A stretch of DNA of 64,000 bases, from contig CABRZR010000002.1 of the NCBI GenBank assembly GCA_902475535.1, positions 135,230 to 199,229 of the forward strand, written 5' to 3'. Positions 26,340 to 35,337 of this stretch are shown here, one piece after another (positions within the stretch are counted from its first letter, which is position 1; each line of letters begins with the position of its first letter). This DNA is from QAMH01 sp900556425 (GTDB taxonomy: Bacteria; Actinomycetota; Coriobacteriia; Coriobacteriales; QAMH01). A program made the translations under genes and the position numbers. The notes beneath the pieces were generated by a model. It worked only from the letters and a program-made list of their open reading frames with translations. It was not told where the DNA came from and ran no database searches.

Positions 26340-28583
26340 CTATGCATCGGTTTCCTTGGGCTTATCAACCCGATTTTTTCGGGCCACTCCGTATTGGATG
26401 ACGAAGACGGCGACGATGATCGCGATACCGATGATATCCGTAATTGATTCGGGAATCATGAGCGCGAGGCCGCCGGCGATAAGGACGATGCGCAGGAGCA
26501 TGGGTATTCGCTCGAACAGGTTGCCATTGAGGCCAGCGGCAATGCCGAAGAGGCCCACAAGCGACGTGATGATGGGAATGATGATCTCCCACCAGTTGCT
26601 CATTCCGTCAAGCAGCATGATGGGATTGAACGCGAAGATGTAGGGAACGATGAAGGCTGCGATGGCGATCTTGCTTGCCGTAAAAGCCGTCTTCATCGGA
26701 TTTGACTTGGCGATGGCGCTGCCCGCGTACGCCGCCAGCGCGACAGGTGGCGTGATGTCGGCCACGATGCCAAAGTAGAAGACGAAGAAGTGCGCAGCCA
26801 CGGCCGGGATTCCGAGCTGGATGAGGATCGGGGCGCAGGTGGAGGCCATGATGCAGTAGTTTGCCGTGGTCGGGACGCCCATACCGAGGATGATGCAGCA
26901 CAGCATGGTGAGCACGAGACCAACCATGGTCGCGTCACCGGCGAAATTGACGATGGCGTTGATGAGCGTGCCCGCGAGGCCCGTGACGGTGATGCAGCCG
27001 GCGATGAGACCGGCCATGGCGCAGGCGACAGCCACGGAGACGCAGCTGCGTGCGCCAGCGATGAGCGCGTCGTAACCCGTGGCCAGGGCCACCTTGAGCG
27101 AGTCGATGAAGACGCTGCCGACGGTCTGGTCCTCGGAGCGCTCTTTGACGCCGGTCACGAAGAAGTTGATGAAACCGATGATGAAGGCGCCGACAATCGA
27201 GATGGCGGCCGAGACGGCCATGGTGCGTGCGCCCGAGGCGACGAGCCAGACGAGCAGCACAAGCGGGATGACGAGGTAGCAGTTCTTGGCGAGGTAGCTC
27301 CACTTGGGAAGCTCCTTGCGCGGAATGCCCTTGAGCTGGAGCTTCTTGGCCTCGAGATGCACAGCAAGGAAGATGCCCGTGAAGTAGAGCAGGGCGGGGA
27401 TGATGGCCTTGGCGGCAACCTCGATGTAGGGGATGCCCATGTACTCGGCCATGAGGAATGCGGCAGCGCCCATGATGGGGGGCATGATCTGGCCTCCCGT
27501 CGATGATGCCGCCTCGACGGCGCCGGCAAACTCGGGCCGGTAGCCGGTCTTCTTCATCATGGGGATGGTGACGGAACCCGTCGTGACGGTATTGCCGACG
27601 GACGAGCCGCTCACCATGCCGCACAGGGCACTCGAGATGACGGCGACCTTGGCGGCGCCACCGCTCGACCAACCAGCGAGACGATTGGCGAACGAGATGA
27701 AGAAGCCCGCGATGCCCGTGCGCTCGAGGAAGGCGCCGAAGATGATGAAGAGCACGATGTAGGTGTAGCAAACGTTGATGGGCGTGCCGATGATGCCGTT
27801 TGTCGTGTAGAACATGCGATAGACGACGGTGCGCAAGGCGAGCATGAGGTCCATGCCGCGATCGACGACGAAGAAGTAGAACGCGTAGATGAGCAGCGCG
27901 CCTACCACGAAGATGATTGGAAGGCCGACGCTGCGACGGCAGAGCTCGGCGACGATGAGAACGCCCACGATGCCGATGATGACCATGACCTCGTCAATGC
28001 GCGTGCCGAGCTTGATGATGGGCAACGCGTTGAACGCGAAGTAGAAGAAGCAAGCCGCTCCGATGATCATGAGCAAGATGTCATACCAGGGGATGTAGTT
28101 GGTGCGAACCTTCTTCTTGTTGGCGGGGTATACGAGAAAGCCGATGACGACGATACAACCGAGGAAGAGCGTGAGCCTGACCTCGGGAAGCGCCGTGCTG
28201 AACAAGGTCATGCCGATGCAGTAGACCGAGAAGATGGCCATGATGGCCCTGACGATGATCTTGGGGACACCTTCCCAGATGCGCGTGTTTGACTCGCGGT
28301 CGAACTTGCGCAGAATCTGCTCGGCCTCGTCGCTCTCGACGGGGGCCGTGTCCTTCTCCATGATGATGTCCGCGCCCTCTTCGGTCGCGATGCCGGTCTC
28401 GATTTCCTCGCCGATGAGGTCGGAGTCCTCAATGGCCTTGAAACTGCCGGTTTTGGTCTGGTCTGGGGCGTCGGGATGGGGTTCGAGATCTACGACGGTC
28501 TCGCGAACATCGACGTCTTGCTGCGCAGTGGGCGGCACGCCGGTTTTCTTCCTCTGTATCCTTCTCTTGACCCTATCGACCAT
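26340..28583 (-). CDS. TRAP transporter fused small and large permease (DctQM)
   Basis: A 747-residue membrane protein joining the four-helix DctQ part and the twelve-helix DctM part, the form that works with TAXI-type binding proteins. The N-terminal 110 residues are hydrophilic and acidic with no known domain, longer than usual. Membrane helices run from about residue 112 to the end. GGQIMPPIMGAAAFLMAEY and GMGVPTTANY are recognisable DctM motifs. It would use the sodium gradient to import a carboxylate or amino acid captured by the lipoprotein encoded upstream. Confidence 0.92.
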   Translation of the reverse strand: MVDRVKRRIQRKKTGVPPTAQQDVDVRETVVDLEPHPDAPDQTKTGSFKAIEDSDLIGEEIETGIATEEGADIIMEKDTAPVESDEAEQILRKFDRESNTRIWEGVPKIIVRAIMAIFSVYCIGMTLFSTALPEVRLTLFLGCIVVIGFLVYPANKKKVRTNYIPWYDILLMIIGAACFFYFAFNALPIIKLGTRIDEVMVIIGIVGVLIVAELCRRSVGLPIIFVVGALLIYAFYFFVVDRGMDLMLALRTVVYRMFYTTNGIIGTPINVCYTYIVLFIIFGAFLERTGIAGFFISFANRLAGWSSGGAAKVAVISSALCGMVSGSSVGNTVTTGSVTIPMMKKTGYRPEFAGAVEAASSTGGQIMPPIMGAAAFLMAEYMGIPYIEVAAKAIIPALLYFTGIFLAVHLEAKKLQLKGIPRKELPKWSYLAKNCYLVIPLVLLVWLVASGARTMAVSAAISIVGAFIIGFINFFVTGVKERSEDQTVGSVFIDSLKVALATGYDALIAGARSCVSVAVACAMAGLIAGCITVTGLAGTLINAIVNFAGDATMVGLVLTMLCCIILGMGVPTTANYCIMASTCAPILIQLGIPAVAAHFFVFYFGIVADITPPVALAAYAGSAIAKSNPMKTAFTASKIAIAAFIVPYIFAFNPIMLLDGMSNWWEIIIPIITSLVGLFGIAAGLNGNLFERIPMLLRIVLIAGGLALMIPESITDIIGIAIIVAVFVIQYGVARKNRVDKPKETDA

Positions 28584-28603
28584 AGTTTCCCCTCAAAACG
28601 CGC

Positions 28604-28649
28604 CGAAGCCATGATGGAAGGCAGGTACACCCCTCGCGTCATGGCTTCG
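28604..28649 (-). promoter_or_regulatory. Stem-loop between TAXI binding-protein and permease genes
   Basis: Perfect 11-bp arms CGAAGCCATGA and TCATGGCTTCG with a 24-base loop, in the 112-base gap between the two genes. It lacks a T-run and could stabilise the upstream message or attenuate read-through, giving more binding protein than permease. Confidence 0.6.
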
Positions 28650-28695
28650 ACCTAACTCAAAACGCTTGATGATCTAGAAGACCATCACCTCAAAA

Positions 28696-29706
28696 CTACT
28701 TCGTGGGAACAGTAATGTTCTTCTCTGCAAAGTACTTCGCGGCACCGGGATGATACGGAACGCTGGCAACGGACGCACCCTTCTCGAGGCTAATCTCGGC
28801 ATACTTGGCGTGATTCTCGATGAGGTCGGGAGCGTTGTCGAAGATGTCGGCCGTGAGGGCGTAGACATCCTCCTCGGAGACAGCGTTGTCGACGATGATG
28901 ACGGCGTCGACACCGACGGTGACGACATCATTGGTCTGACCAGCGTAGGTTCCAGCGGGGATGACGGCCTCGGAGTAGAAGTTGTTCTCGGCAATCAGCT
29001 GCTGAATGTGCGCCTGGTCAAGGGAGATCAGGTACGCGGTCTTGGTGGTGGACAGGTCGGTGATGGCGGTGGTGGGAGCGCCGGCGACGATGAAGGCGGC
29101 GTCGATCTTGCCGTCCTTGAGGGCGTCAGCGGAATCGCCGAAGCTCTGGTAGGTCGGGTTGATGTCACTCTCGCTGAGGCCGTAGGCACCCAGGATGTCG
29201 ATGGCGTTGAAGTACACACCCGAGCCTGCAGCACCGATGGAGACGTTCTTGCCTGCGAGGTCTGCAACGGAGGTGATGCTGGGATCGCAGGTCACGATCT
29301 GGACCTGCTCCTGATACAGGGCGCCGAGCGTGGAGAAGGTGGTGACGGGCTTGCCCTCGAACAGGTTGGTGCCGTCATAGGCGTATGCCATGACGTCGGA
29401 CTGGGCGAAGCCGAGCTCGGCAGTGCCGTCCTCGAGCTCCTGGATGTTAGCCTGCGAGCCACCGCTCGAGGCAGCCGTGACGCTAACGTCGGTGTTGTTG
29501 GTCGCATGCTGGGCGATGACGGAACCGAAGGCGTAGTAGGTGCCCGACTCGCCGCCGGTCACAAAACGCAGGCTGCCGCCGTTGTCTGCGCTGGAGCTAG
29601 CGCTCGAATTGTTGGAGCCGCCGCATCCAACCAGGGCAAACGAAAGTGCCATGGCCAAGGCGAGAACGCCTACGATGGAGACAAGCCCCTTCTTCCTCAT
29701 TTTCAC
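28696..29706 (-). CDS. TAXI-family TRAP solute-binding lipoprotein
   Basis: A 336-residue lipoprotein: short basic N-terminus, lipobox LVGCGG, Ser/Ala linker, then the TAXI start SLRFVTGGESGTYYAFGS and ELGFAQSDVMAYAYDG. The mature protein would capture a ligand outside the membrane; TAXI ligands are often glutamate or dicarboxylates, here unknown. The GTG at 29706 is eight bases after AGGAG and is preferred; the ATG at 29700 is too far from it. The gap 29707-29942 holds A+T-rich divergent promoter sequence; TATAAT at 29890-29895 is a likely -10 for the rightward flavoprotein gene. Confidence 0.92.
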   Translation of the reverse strand: MKMRKKGLVSIVGVLALAMALSFALVGCGGSNNSSASSSADNGGSLRFVTGGESGTYYAFGSVIAQHATNNTDVSVTAASSGGSQANIQELEDGTAELGFAQSDVMAYAYDGTNLFEGKPVTTFSTLGALYQEQVQIVTCDPSITSVADLAGKNVSIGAAGSGVYFNAIDILGAYGLSESDINPTYQSFGDSADALKDGKIDAAFIVAGAPTTAITDLSTTKTAYLISLDQAHIQQLIAENNFYSEAVIPAGTYAGQTNDVVTVGVDAVIIVDNAVSEEDVYALTADIFDNAPDLIENHAKYAEISLEKGASVASVPYHPGAAKYFAEKNITVPTK

Positions 29707-29942
29707 GTTAAACTCTCCTCTTCCCTTCGGGGACAAATCATGCATGATTCGGGCATACATGAGAAACTCTATGCATTATATCTGCAATCTTGTGGATGAA
29801 ATGTTTCATTAAAGAAACAGATTACGGTTTGGTGGCGGGAGAGGGCGATTAGTCTTCGCGCTTCCCATCTTGCTTTATCGCTTTAGACGTATAATTACGC
29901 CAGCATATGTTGTCGAGACGATGATAGGGACGGGGAGCCACC

Positions 29943-30485
29943 ATGTCGAAGAATATCTTGCTTGTTCATGCGAGTCCGCGCGAAGGTGGGAACTCGAGCA
30001 TACTCGCCGATTGGTTCGAGCGTGGTGCGCTCGAGGCAGGCAACGAGGTCACGCGCATAAGCGTTGGGCATGCGAAGATTTCGGGTTGCATGGCCTGCGA
30101 GTACTGTCTCTCGCACGAGGGCGAGTGTATCAACAAGGATGACATGCAGAAGTTCTATCCGCTGTTGCATGAGGCCGATGTGATCGTGTACGCGACACCC
30201 ATGTACTTCTACAACTTCCCTGCGCAATTGCGCGCCTTCCAGGACCGCATGTTCTGCGGAATTGGCAAGCCCTTTGGCATTACGCAGACCGCGTTGCTGC
30301 TGTGCTTCGAGGACAAGGACGAGACCACCTGCGAGCCTGCCGTCAACAGCTATCGCGTGGCGGCCAACTATTGCAAGCAGGAGAACCTTGGCGAGGTCAT
30401 CATCAATAACGTGTACGAGAAGGGCGCCATCGAGGGAAACCCGGGCTTGCAGAAGGCCTATGAGCTCGGCCTGAGCATCAAGTAG
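29943..30485 (+). CDS. NADPH-dependent FMN reductase-like flavoprotein
   Basis: A 180-residue protein of the flavodoxin-fold FMN reductase family. It has HASPREGGNSS as FMN loop, then GCMACEYCLSHEGECINKDD, a Cys-rich stretch seen in iron-sulfur flavoproteins and their relatives, and ATPMYFYNFPAQL in the second flavin loop. GGGAG precedes the ATG. It lies 13 bases before the lipid kinase gene. It may carry electrons or reduce quinones; the exact role is unknown. Confidence 0.85.
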   Translation: MSKNILLVHASPREGGNSSILADWFERGALEAGNEVTRISVGHAKISGCMACEYCLSHEGECINKDDMQKFYPLLHEADVIVYATPMYFYNFPAQLRAFQDRMFCGIGKPFGITQTALLLCFEDKDETTCEPAVNSYRVAANYCKQENLGEVIINNVYEKGAIEGNPGLQKAYELGLSIK

Positions 30486-30498
30486 ACGAGGAGCGGCG

Positions 30499-31434
30499 AT
30501 GAGCGAGAGGTCCGCGTCCATATTGGTTGTCGCAAACCCGGCCGCCGGCAATGGCACGGGGACGCAGGCCGCGCGTCGCGCCATGGGCGAGATGGAAGCG
30601 GCCATTGCCCGTGGGAAGACAAGCGCGACCTTTGCGGATGCCGAGGTCGACGCGGCCTTTCTCAGCTCGCCCGAGCAGACGCGTGATGTCGTCGAGAAAT
30701 CGGGCGGCATTCGTGCGGTCATTGCGATTGGCGGTGACGGCCTTGCGCATCTCGTCGTGAACGCGCTCATGAGCATCCCCGCCGAGGAACGCCCCGCATT
30801 TGGCATCATCGCTGCTGGCACAGGTAACGATTACGCGCGTGCGCTCGGGCTGCCCCTCGACGTGCGGAAGTGCACGCAGGCAGTGTTGCATGCCAGCCCA
30901 CGACTCGTGGATGTGGGGCTCTGCAACGATATCTATTTCGCCGAGACGCTTTCCTTTGGGTTGGATGCCGCCATCGCGCTCGATACGGTCAAGCGTCGTG
31001 TCGAGACCGGCAGGTCGGATGCGGGCGTGTATGTTTCGAGCGGTATCGACCAGCTGCGCCACAATCTTGTCGACCGCCACTATCGTGCCGACTTCGATGG
31101 CAAGCAGGTCGAGGGGCAAAGCATCACCTTTGCCGTGCAGATCGGCCCGTATTACGGCGGTGGCTTTAAGATTTGCCCCGAGGCGACGCTCGACGACGGC
31201 ACGCTCGACATCTGCATATCGCATCCGCCTGCAGGCGTCGCTCGTGCGATATACATTTTCATGCGAGCCAAAAACGGCAAGCACGTGGGTATGAAACCCA
31301 TGGAGTTTCTGCGCGCTCATCATGCGGTCATCGACTTTGACGAGGAACCGCCTTGCCAGATTGACGGCGAGCCCTTGCACGCGACGCACTTCGACATCAG
31401 CTGCGAGCATCAGGCACTTCGCGTGTTGGCCTGA
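30499..31434 (+). CDS. Diacylglycerol kinase family lipid kinase (YegS/DgkB-like)
   Basis: A 311-residue kinase. NPAAGNGTG is the nucleotide-side loop, IAIGGDGLAHLVVNAL the catalytic GGDG motif (usually GGDGT; here Leu replaces Thr), and GIIAAGTGNDYARALG the second conserved block. The C-terminal beta domain ends normally. It would phosphorylate diacylglycerol or a similar lipid in membrane turnover. The Thr-to-Leu change after GGDG could alter activity. Confidence 0.88.
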   Translation: MSERSASILVVANPAAGNGTGTQAARRAMGEMEAAIARGKTSATFADAEVDAAFLSSPEQTRDVVEKSGGIRAVIAIGGDGLAHLVVNALMSIPAEERPAFGIIAAGTGNDYARALGLPLDVRKCTQAVLHASPRLVDVGLCNDIYFAETLSFGLDAAIALDTVKRRVETGRSDAGVYVSSGIDQLRHNLVDRHYRADFDGKQVEGQSITFAVQIGPYYGGGFKICPEATLDDGTLDICISHPPAGVARAIYIFMRAKNGKHVGMKPMEFLRAHHAVIDFDEEPPCQIDGEPLHATHFDISCEHQALRVLA

Positions 31435-31447
31435 GCATGGTCTCGCC

Positions 31448-31485
31448 TGTCATTTCGAGCGGAGCGAAGCGGAGTCGAGAAATCT
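31448..31485. repeat. TGTCATTTCGAGC dispersed repeat
   Basis: One copy, TGTCATTTCGAGC to GAGAAATCT, with an AGCGAAGCGGAGTCGAG centre, between the lipid kinase and the convergent phosphodiesterase-like gene. The same sequence recurs at 32637, 34203, 34236, 34297 and, diverged, at 45624. Confidence 0.8.
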
Positions 31486-31489
31486 TCCC

Positions 31490-32566
31490 TTACAGCAGCG
31501 TGGCGTTCAACAGCACGGGGTTGTGGTCGGTGAACTCGAAGCCGGCATCGATGGTTTCGAGCGCATCGATGCGGATGTTATCCGAGACGATGAATCCATC
31601 GATCATGTAGAACTGGAAGTTATTCGACTCGTCGTAGGGCCGGTCGAGCGAGCGGCAGGTGGGCGTCGTGTTGTCCATCGCCGCGGTAAAGCCATTGCCT
31701 AGCGAACTCACGTCGATGTAGCCGCACTGCCACAGGTCATCGCCTTGCAGCGGATACATACTCGTGTCCACGTTCGAGAAGCTCTGGTTGAAGTCGCCGC
31801 CGGCGATGACGTAGTTGCCCTTCGCGCGCTCCTCTTGCAACAGCTGGGCAAGCTGCGCCGTCTGCGCCGCCTTGCCCTCGCCATCGTCGTAGGCCTCGAG
31901 ATGCAGGTTCACGAGCACGAGCTCGGTTTCACTGTCTGTGAGGGGGATGCGCTCGACGAGCAGGCAGCGCTTGAGGTTGCCGAGGCGCACGGGCCAGGAG
32001 AACGGACAGGGGAGTTGCACGCGCTCGGCGCTGGTCGGCTGCATGCGCGAGAGCGTCATGATGCCGCTCTCAACGGCGCCGATGGGCGGCAGGGGATAGG
32101 GAACGTAGGCCACGTCGAAGTTGAGGGCATAAGCTGATGCGTATTCGGGGGCAAACGCCGCGGCAAGCCGAGCACGCTCGTTGATGCCGTAGGTGCGCTC
32201 GGAATCCTGGTCGACTTCCTGGAGAAAGATGAAGTCGGGGTCGAGGGCGGCGAGCTCATCTTCGATGCCGGTGAGGTTTGCCAGGACGCCATCATGCGAG
32301 ACGGTGCGCACGCCATCGCCGCCGTCCATGAAGAAGTCAGCTTGTTTGGACAGGCCACCGTAGCCGGCGTTCCAGGTGACGACGCTGAGGCTTTGTCCGG
32401 GCTCAATCGTTTCTCGGGCCATGCCGTGAATCTCGATTTCCTGTGTGGCGGGCGGATTGTATTCCGCGACGGTGAGGAAGGCGACCAATGCGAGGACGAA
32501 GACGATGAGTATCGCGACGATGATGCCGATAACCTTCCCCGTCTTGCGGGCGATGGATGCTGCCAT
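31490..32566 (-). CDS. Membrane-anchored endonuclease/exonuclease/phosphatase family protein
   Basis: A 358-residue protein with one N-terminal membrane helix (about 10-33) followed by an extracellular EEP domain: VVTWNAGYGG, FLQEVDQDS (metal-binding Glu), GGDFNQSF and the final TDHNPVLLN (Asp-His pair). The same fold covers nucleases, sphingomyelinases and phosphoinositide phosphatases, so the substrate is open. I start at 32566 with AGGCGG seven bases upstream. The stop lies in the flank of a TGTCATTTCGAGC repeat. Confidence 0.85.
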   Translation of the reverse strand: MAASIARKTGKVIGIIVAILIVFVLALVAFLTVAEYNPPATQEIEIHGMARETIEPGQSLSVVTWNAGYGGLSKQADFFMDGGDGVRTVSHDGVLANLTGIEDELAALDPDFIFLQEVDQDSERTYGINERARLAAAFAPEYASAYALNFDVAYVPYPLPPIGAVESGIMTLSRMQPTSAERVQLPCPFSWPVRLGNLKRCLLVERIPLTDSETELVLVNLHLEAYDDGEGKAAQTAQLAQLLQEERAKGNYVIAGGDFNQSFSNVDTSMYPLQGDDLWQCGYIDVSSLGNGFTAAMDNTTPTCRSLDRPYDESNNFQFYMIDGFIVSDNIRIDALETIDAGFEFTDHNPVLLNATLL

Positions 32567-32636
32567 GATGGTCCGCCTTTCGTGTGTCGTACGCATCTGC
32601 TCATTCTATACTGTGCGAGATGGGGTTGCATTATCC

Positions 32637-32732
32637 TGTCATTTCGACCGGAGGCGCGTAGCGCCGTAGCGGAGAAATCTATGACGAGATTTCTCGACTT
32701 CGCTCACTTCGTTCGCTCCGCTCGAAATGACG
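32637..32732. repeat. Two TGTCATTTCGA repeats in inverted orientation
   Basis: A copy beginning TGTCATTTCGACCGGAG and ending GAGAAATCT is followed after ATGACG by an inverted copy, AGATTTCTCGACTTCGCTC to CGAAATGAC. Together they form a long near-palindrome. Confidence 0.82.
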
Positions 32733-32739
32733 AGAGGCA

Positions 32740-32776
32740 AATGAGACAAAACGGGACAGGGAAGATTTGTCTCATT
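32740..32776. repeat. TGAGACAAA palindrome
   Basis: Eleven-bp arms AATGAGACAAA and TTTGTCTCATT around ACGGGACAGGGAAGA. It sits directly beside the inverted TGTCATTTCGA pair and 29 bases before the NUDIX gene. Confidence 0.75.
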
Positions 32777-32805
32777 CCCAAGGTCAGAGTAGGAGAGAAT
32801 AGACC

Positions 32806-33303
32806 ATGAGCGTCCAGACCACGCTGTGTTACATAGACGACGGAAGCGCCTACCTCATGCTGCATCGCGTGAAGAAGGAACATGACGTCAACAAGGGCAA
32901 GTGGATTGGCATCGGCGGCAAGTTCGAGGCCGACGAAAGCCCCGAGGAATGCATGATGCGCGAGGTGCGCGAAGAGACGGGCCTGACGCCGCATGCGTGG
33001 CGTTACCGTGGCATCGTCACCTTCGTGTCCGGCCGTTGGGTGACGGAGTACATGCATCTTTTCACGATCACGGGCTGGACGGGCACGGTACGGAGCTGTA
33101 ATGAGGGCATATTAGAATGGGTGCCCAAAGACGAGCTCCTGGACCTACCGCATTGGAAGGGCGACGAGGTCTTCCTCAAACTCATCGCCGACCCCGAGCA
33201 GCCCTTCTTCTCGCTCAAGCTCGTTTACGACACAAATGATGAACTCGTCGAAGCACGCCTGGACGGCGAGCCTCTCGACCTCATAGATTGGAACTGGGCA
33301 TGA
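32806..33303 (+). CDS. NUDIX hydrolase (MutT-like)
   Basis: A 165-residue NUDIX protein. The full Nudix box runs GGKFEADESPEECMMREVRE followed by ETGL, with GIG before it. It probably removes oxidised nucleoside triphosphates such as 8-oxo-dGTP, as suggested by its MutT-like length and the YIDDGSAYLMLHR start. It overlaps the Hsp33 gene by four bases (ATGA), so the two oxidative-stress functions are co-translated. Confidence 0.9.
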   Translation: MSVQTTLCYIDDGSAYLMLHRVKKEHDVNKGKWIGIGGKFEADESPEECMMREVREETGLTPHAWRYRGIVTFVSGRWVTEYMHLFTITGWTGTVRSCNEGILEWVPKDELLDLPHWKGDEVFLKLIADPEQPFFSLKLVYDTNDELVEARLDGEPLDLIDWNWA

Positions 33304-34190
33304 ACGTCATCAACATGAAGCGCGACCACGTGGTGCGTGCCACCGCAGCCAACGGGACCATCCGCGCCTTTGCCGTGTACTCGCGCGGGCTCGTGGAGGA
33401 CGCGCGGCGTATGCATGAGCTATCGCGCACTGCTACGGCCGCCCTGGGCCGCACGCTCACGGCCGCTGCCATGATGGGAACGATGATGAAGGGCGACAAG
33501 GATGCGCTCTCCATCGTCTTCAACGGGGATGGGTCGCTGGGCAATATTACCGTGACGGCCAAATCGGACGGAAGCGTCAAGGGCTATGTGGGCAATCCGC
33601 AGGCCTCGCTTCCCTCCAAGGTGGGCGAGAAGCTCCGCGTGGGCGAGGTCGTGGGCAAAGGCACGCTGCGCATCATCTACGATCTGGCAATGCGCGAGCC
33701 CTATAGCGGCGTCGTCGAAATCCAGTCCGGCGAGATTGCCGATGACATCGCGTACTACCTCACCTCGAGCGACCAGATTCCCTCAGCGGTCTCGCTGGGC
33801 GTGCTGCTCAACGAGGACAGCTCCGTGCGCGAGGCGGGCGGCTTCATCGTTCAGCTCATGGACGGGGCGACCGACGAGACGGCTGCTCAGCTCGAGGAGC
33901 GCATCGCGTCGCTGCCGAGCGCCACGACCATGCTTTCCGAGGGCGAGACACCCGAGAGCATCCTGGAGCGAATTCTCGGCGACATGGACTTGCAGATTCT
34001 CGAGGATGGCCCCGTGGAGTTTCGTTGCGATTGCACGCGCGAGCGCACGCTCAAGCTGCTTTCGCTCGTGAGTGCCGACGAGCTGCAGGACATGGTCGAC
34101 GAGGGCGAGGACGTGGAGATGGTCTGCGCGTTCTGCAACAGCAAGTACCAGTACTCGCCCGACGAGATCGCCGCGCTGATTGAGGAGTGA
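33300..34190 (+). CDS. hslO: Redox-regulated chaperone Hsp33
   Basis: A 296-residue Hsp33. The N-terminal substrate domain opens DHVVRATAANGTIRAFA, and GYVGNPQA follows near residue 95. The C-terminal redox switch has CDC and CAFC separated by 33 residues, binding zinc when reduced. Oxidation releases zinc and activates holdase function. The ATG at 33300 overlaps the NUDIX stop. All four switch cysteines are present. Confidence 0.96.
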   Translation: MNVINMKRDHVVRATAANGTIRAFAVYSRGLVEDARRMHELSRTATAALGRTLTAAAMMGTMMKGDKDALSIVFNGDGSLGNITVTAKSDGSVKGYVGNPQASLPSKVGEKLRVGEVVGKGTLRIIYDLAMREPYSGVVEIQSGEIADDIAYYLTSSDQIPSAVSLGVLLNEDSSVREAGGFIVQLMDGATDETAAQLEERIASLPSATTMLSEGETPESILERILGDMDLQILEDGPVEFRCDCTRERTLKLLSLVSADELQDMVDEGEDVEMVCAFCNSKYQYSPDEIAALIEE

Positions 34191-34202
34191 GGGGCGCTTC
34201 CC

Positions 34203-34340
34203 TGTCATTTCGAGCGGAACTGTGCGGTACCCTCCTGTCATTTCGAGCGAAGCGAACGCAGTGAGCGGAGTCGAGAAATCTCACCACCACCACTACTGTC
34301 ATTTCGACCGAAGGTGCGAAGCACCGAAGTGGAGAAATCC
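34203..34340. repeat. Three TGTCATTTCGA repeats in tandem
   Basis: Copies start at 34203 (short), 34236 and 34297. The second reads AGCGAAGCGAACGCAGTGAG in its middle and ends GAGAAATCT; the third has GACCGAAGGTGCGAAGCACC and ends GAGAAATCC. They fill the gap between hslO and the toxin-antitoxin operon. Confidence 0.85.
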
Positions 34341-34370
34341 CGGCGCAGCGACAATGCCTGATTCGCGCGA

Positions 34371-34400
34371 TGCTATACTTTTCGAGAGAAATGTATAGCA
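34371..34400 (+). promoter_or_regulatory. Operator of the toxin-antitoxin operon
   Basis: Perfect eight-base arms TGCTATAC and GTATAGCA with a 14-base spacer, ending 10 bases before the antitoxin ATG. TATACT (34374-34379) within the left arm could be the -10 box. It is the likely binding site of the antitoxin or the complex. Confidence 0.68.
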
Positions 34401-34410
34401 AGGAGCTGTC

Positions 34411-34746
34411 ATGGAACAAGTGCAGATGAACACGCGCATCGGCGTTGAGATTAAGCGCACGGGTGACGAGGTGCTCAGGCGCTATGGCTACTCTCCGTCC
34501 TCGGCGGTGCAGGCGCTCTGGACCTATCTTGCCGAGCACAACGCGCTGCCCCCGTTCATGCCGTCAAAAGCCAAAGCGAGTGACCTTGAGGCGAGAAAGC
34601 AGGAGATCGCGGACAATGCCGGGTTCGCGGTGAAAGAATTCAGCAGAATTACCGGAATCCCGCTTAGTCAGCGTCCTGTCGATTCGCTGACTGACGACGA
34701 GTTGCGCGAACTGGCTTGGGAAGAGAGGGGCGCCTTCCATGATTGA
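34411..34746 (+). CDS. RelB/DinJ-like antitoxin
   Basis: A 111-residue protein. Residues 1-50 match the ribbon-helix-helix form of RelB/DinJ antitoxins (MNTRIGVEIKRTGDEVLRRY, then SSAVQALWTYLAEHNALP). The C-terminal half is charged and would wrap the toxin. GGAG precedes the ATG. It overlaps the PIN toxin gene by eight bases. RelB/DinJ antitoxins normally accompany RelE/YafQ toxins, so the PIN partner is unusual. Confidence 0.82.
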   Translation: MEQVQMNTRIGVEIKRTGDEVLRRYGYSPSSAVQALWTYLAEHNALPPFMPSKAKASDLEARKQEIADNAGFAVKEFSRITGIPLSQRPVDSLTDDELRELAWEERGAFHD

Positions 34747-35224
34747 CGGGCGCTTCAGCCTTCTCATCGATACGAATGTCTGGCTTGATTACTTGCTGGG
34801 CCGCGAAGGTGTGCGGGATGCCACGGCAGCGGTTCAATGTGCTCTCGATTATGAAGATGTGCTTATGGTCACACCCGGCATACTCAAGGACGTGTTCTAT
34901 CTTGTTGGCATAACGATAAAGCGCAGGGTGCAGGAAGATGGAGATCGCATCACCGAAGAGTCAGCGCTTGCCGTGAACGAGATATCGTGGGCTTGCCTCT
35001 CGCAGATACAGGGAATGACCATCGTGCTGAATCTGGGCTTTGCCGAGCATCTGGAAGCAAGCGCTCTGCGTTCGAAGAATCCGGATTACGAAGACAACCT
35101 GCTCCTTGCCACGGCTCAAAACGCCAAGGTAGATTACATCATCACGGGAGACAAGGGCCTGCTCGCAAACGAGGTGGTACCCGCTCTCACTCCGGCAGAG
35201 TATGTAGAGATGAGGTCTGCATAA
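34739..35224 (+). CDS. PIN-domain toxin
   Basis: A 161-residue PIN nuclease. The acidic residues are at the expected places: LLIDTNVWLDYLLG near the start, a Glu in the middle (around EESALAVNE), and DYEDNLLLATA followed by YIITGDKGLL near the end. Such toxins cut tRNA or rRNA at specific sites. It is translationally coupled to the RelB-like antitoxin. The gap after it, 35225-35337, contains short hairpins but no gene that I can support. Confidence 0.87.
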   Translation: MIDGRFSLLIDTNVWLDYLLGREGVRDATAAVQCALDYEDVLMVTPGILKDVFYLVGITIKRRVQEDGDRITEESALAVNEISWACLSQIQGMTIVLNLGFAEHLEASALRSKNPDYEDNLLLATAQNAKVDYIITGDKGLLANEVVPALTPAEYVEMRSA

Positions 35225-35337
35225 TCACAATTTGAAAAGGATTTGGGTGTCAAACCGACACGAGTGTTGGGAGTCCGGACGCGATGTTCGCAATTTAACA
35301 AGGGCGATTCCGTAGAGCACGATCAGGAATCATCTTT

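Noticed and set aside
34203..34340. Possible CRISPR array from three tandem repeats
   Set aside because: Spacing is irregular, copies diverge, spacers are not of constant length, and no cas genes are near. They match the dispersed repeat family.
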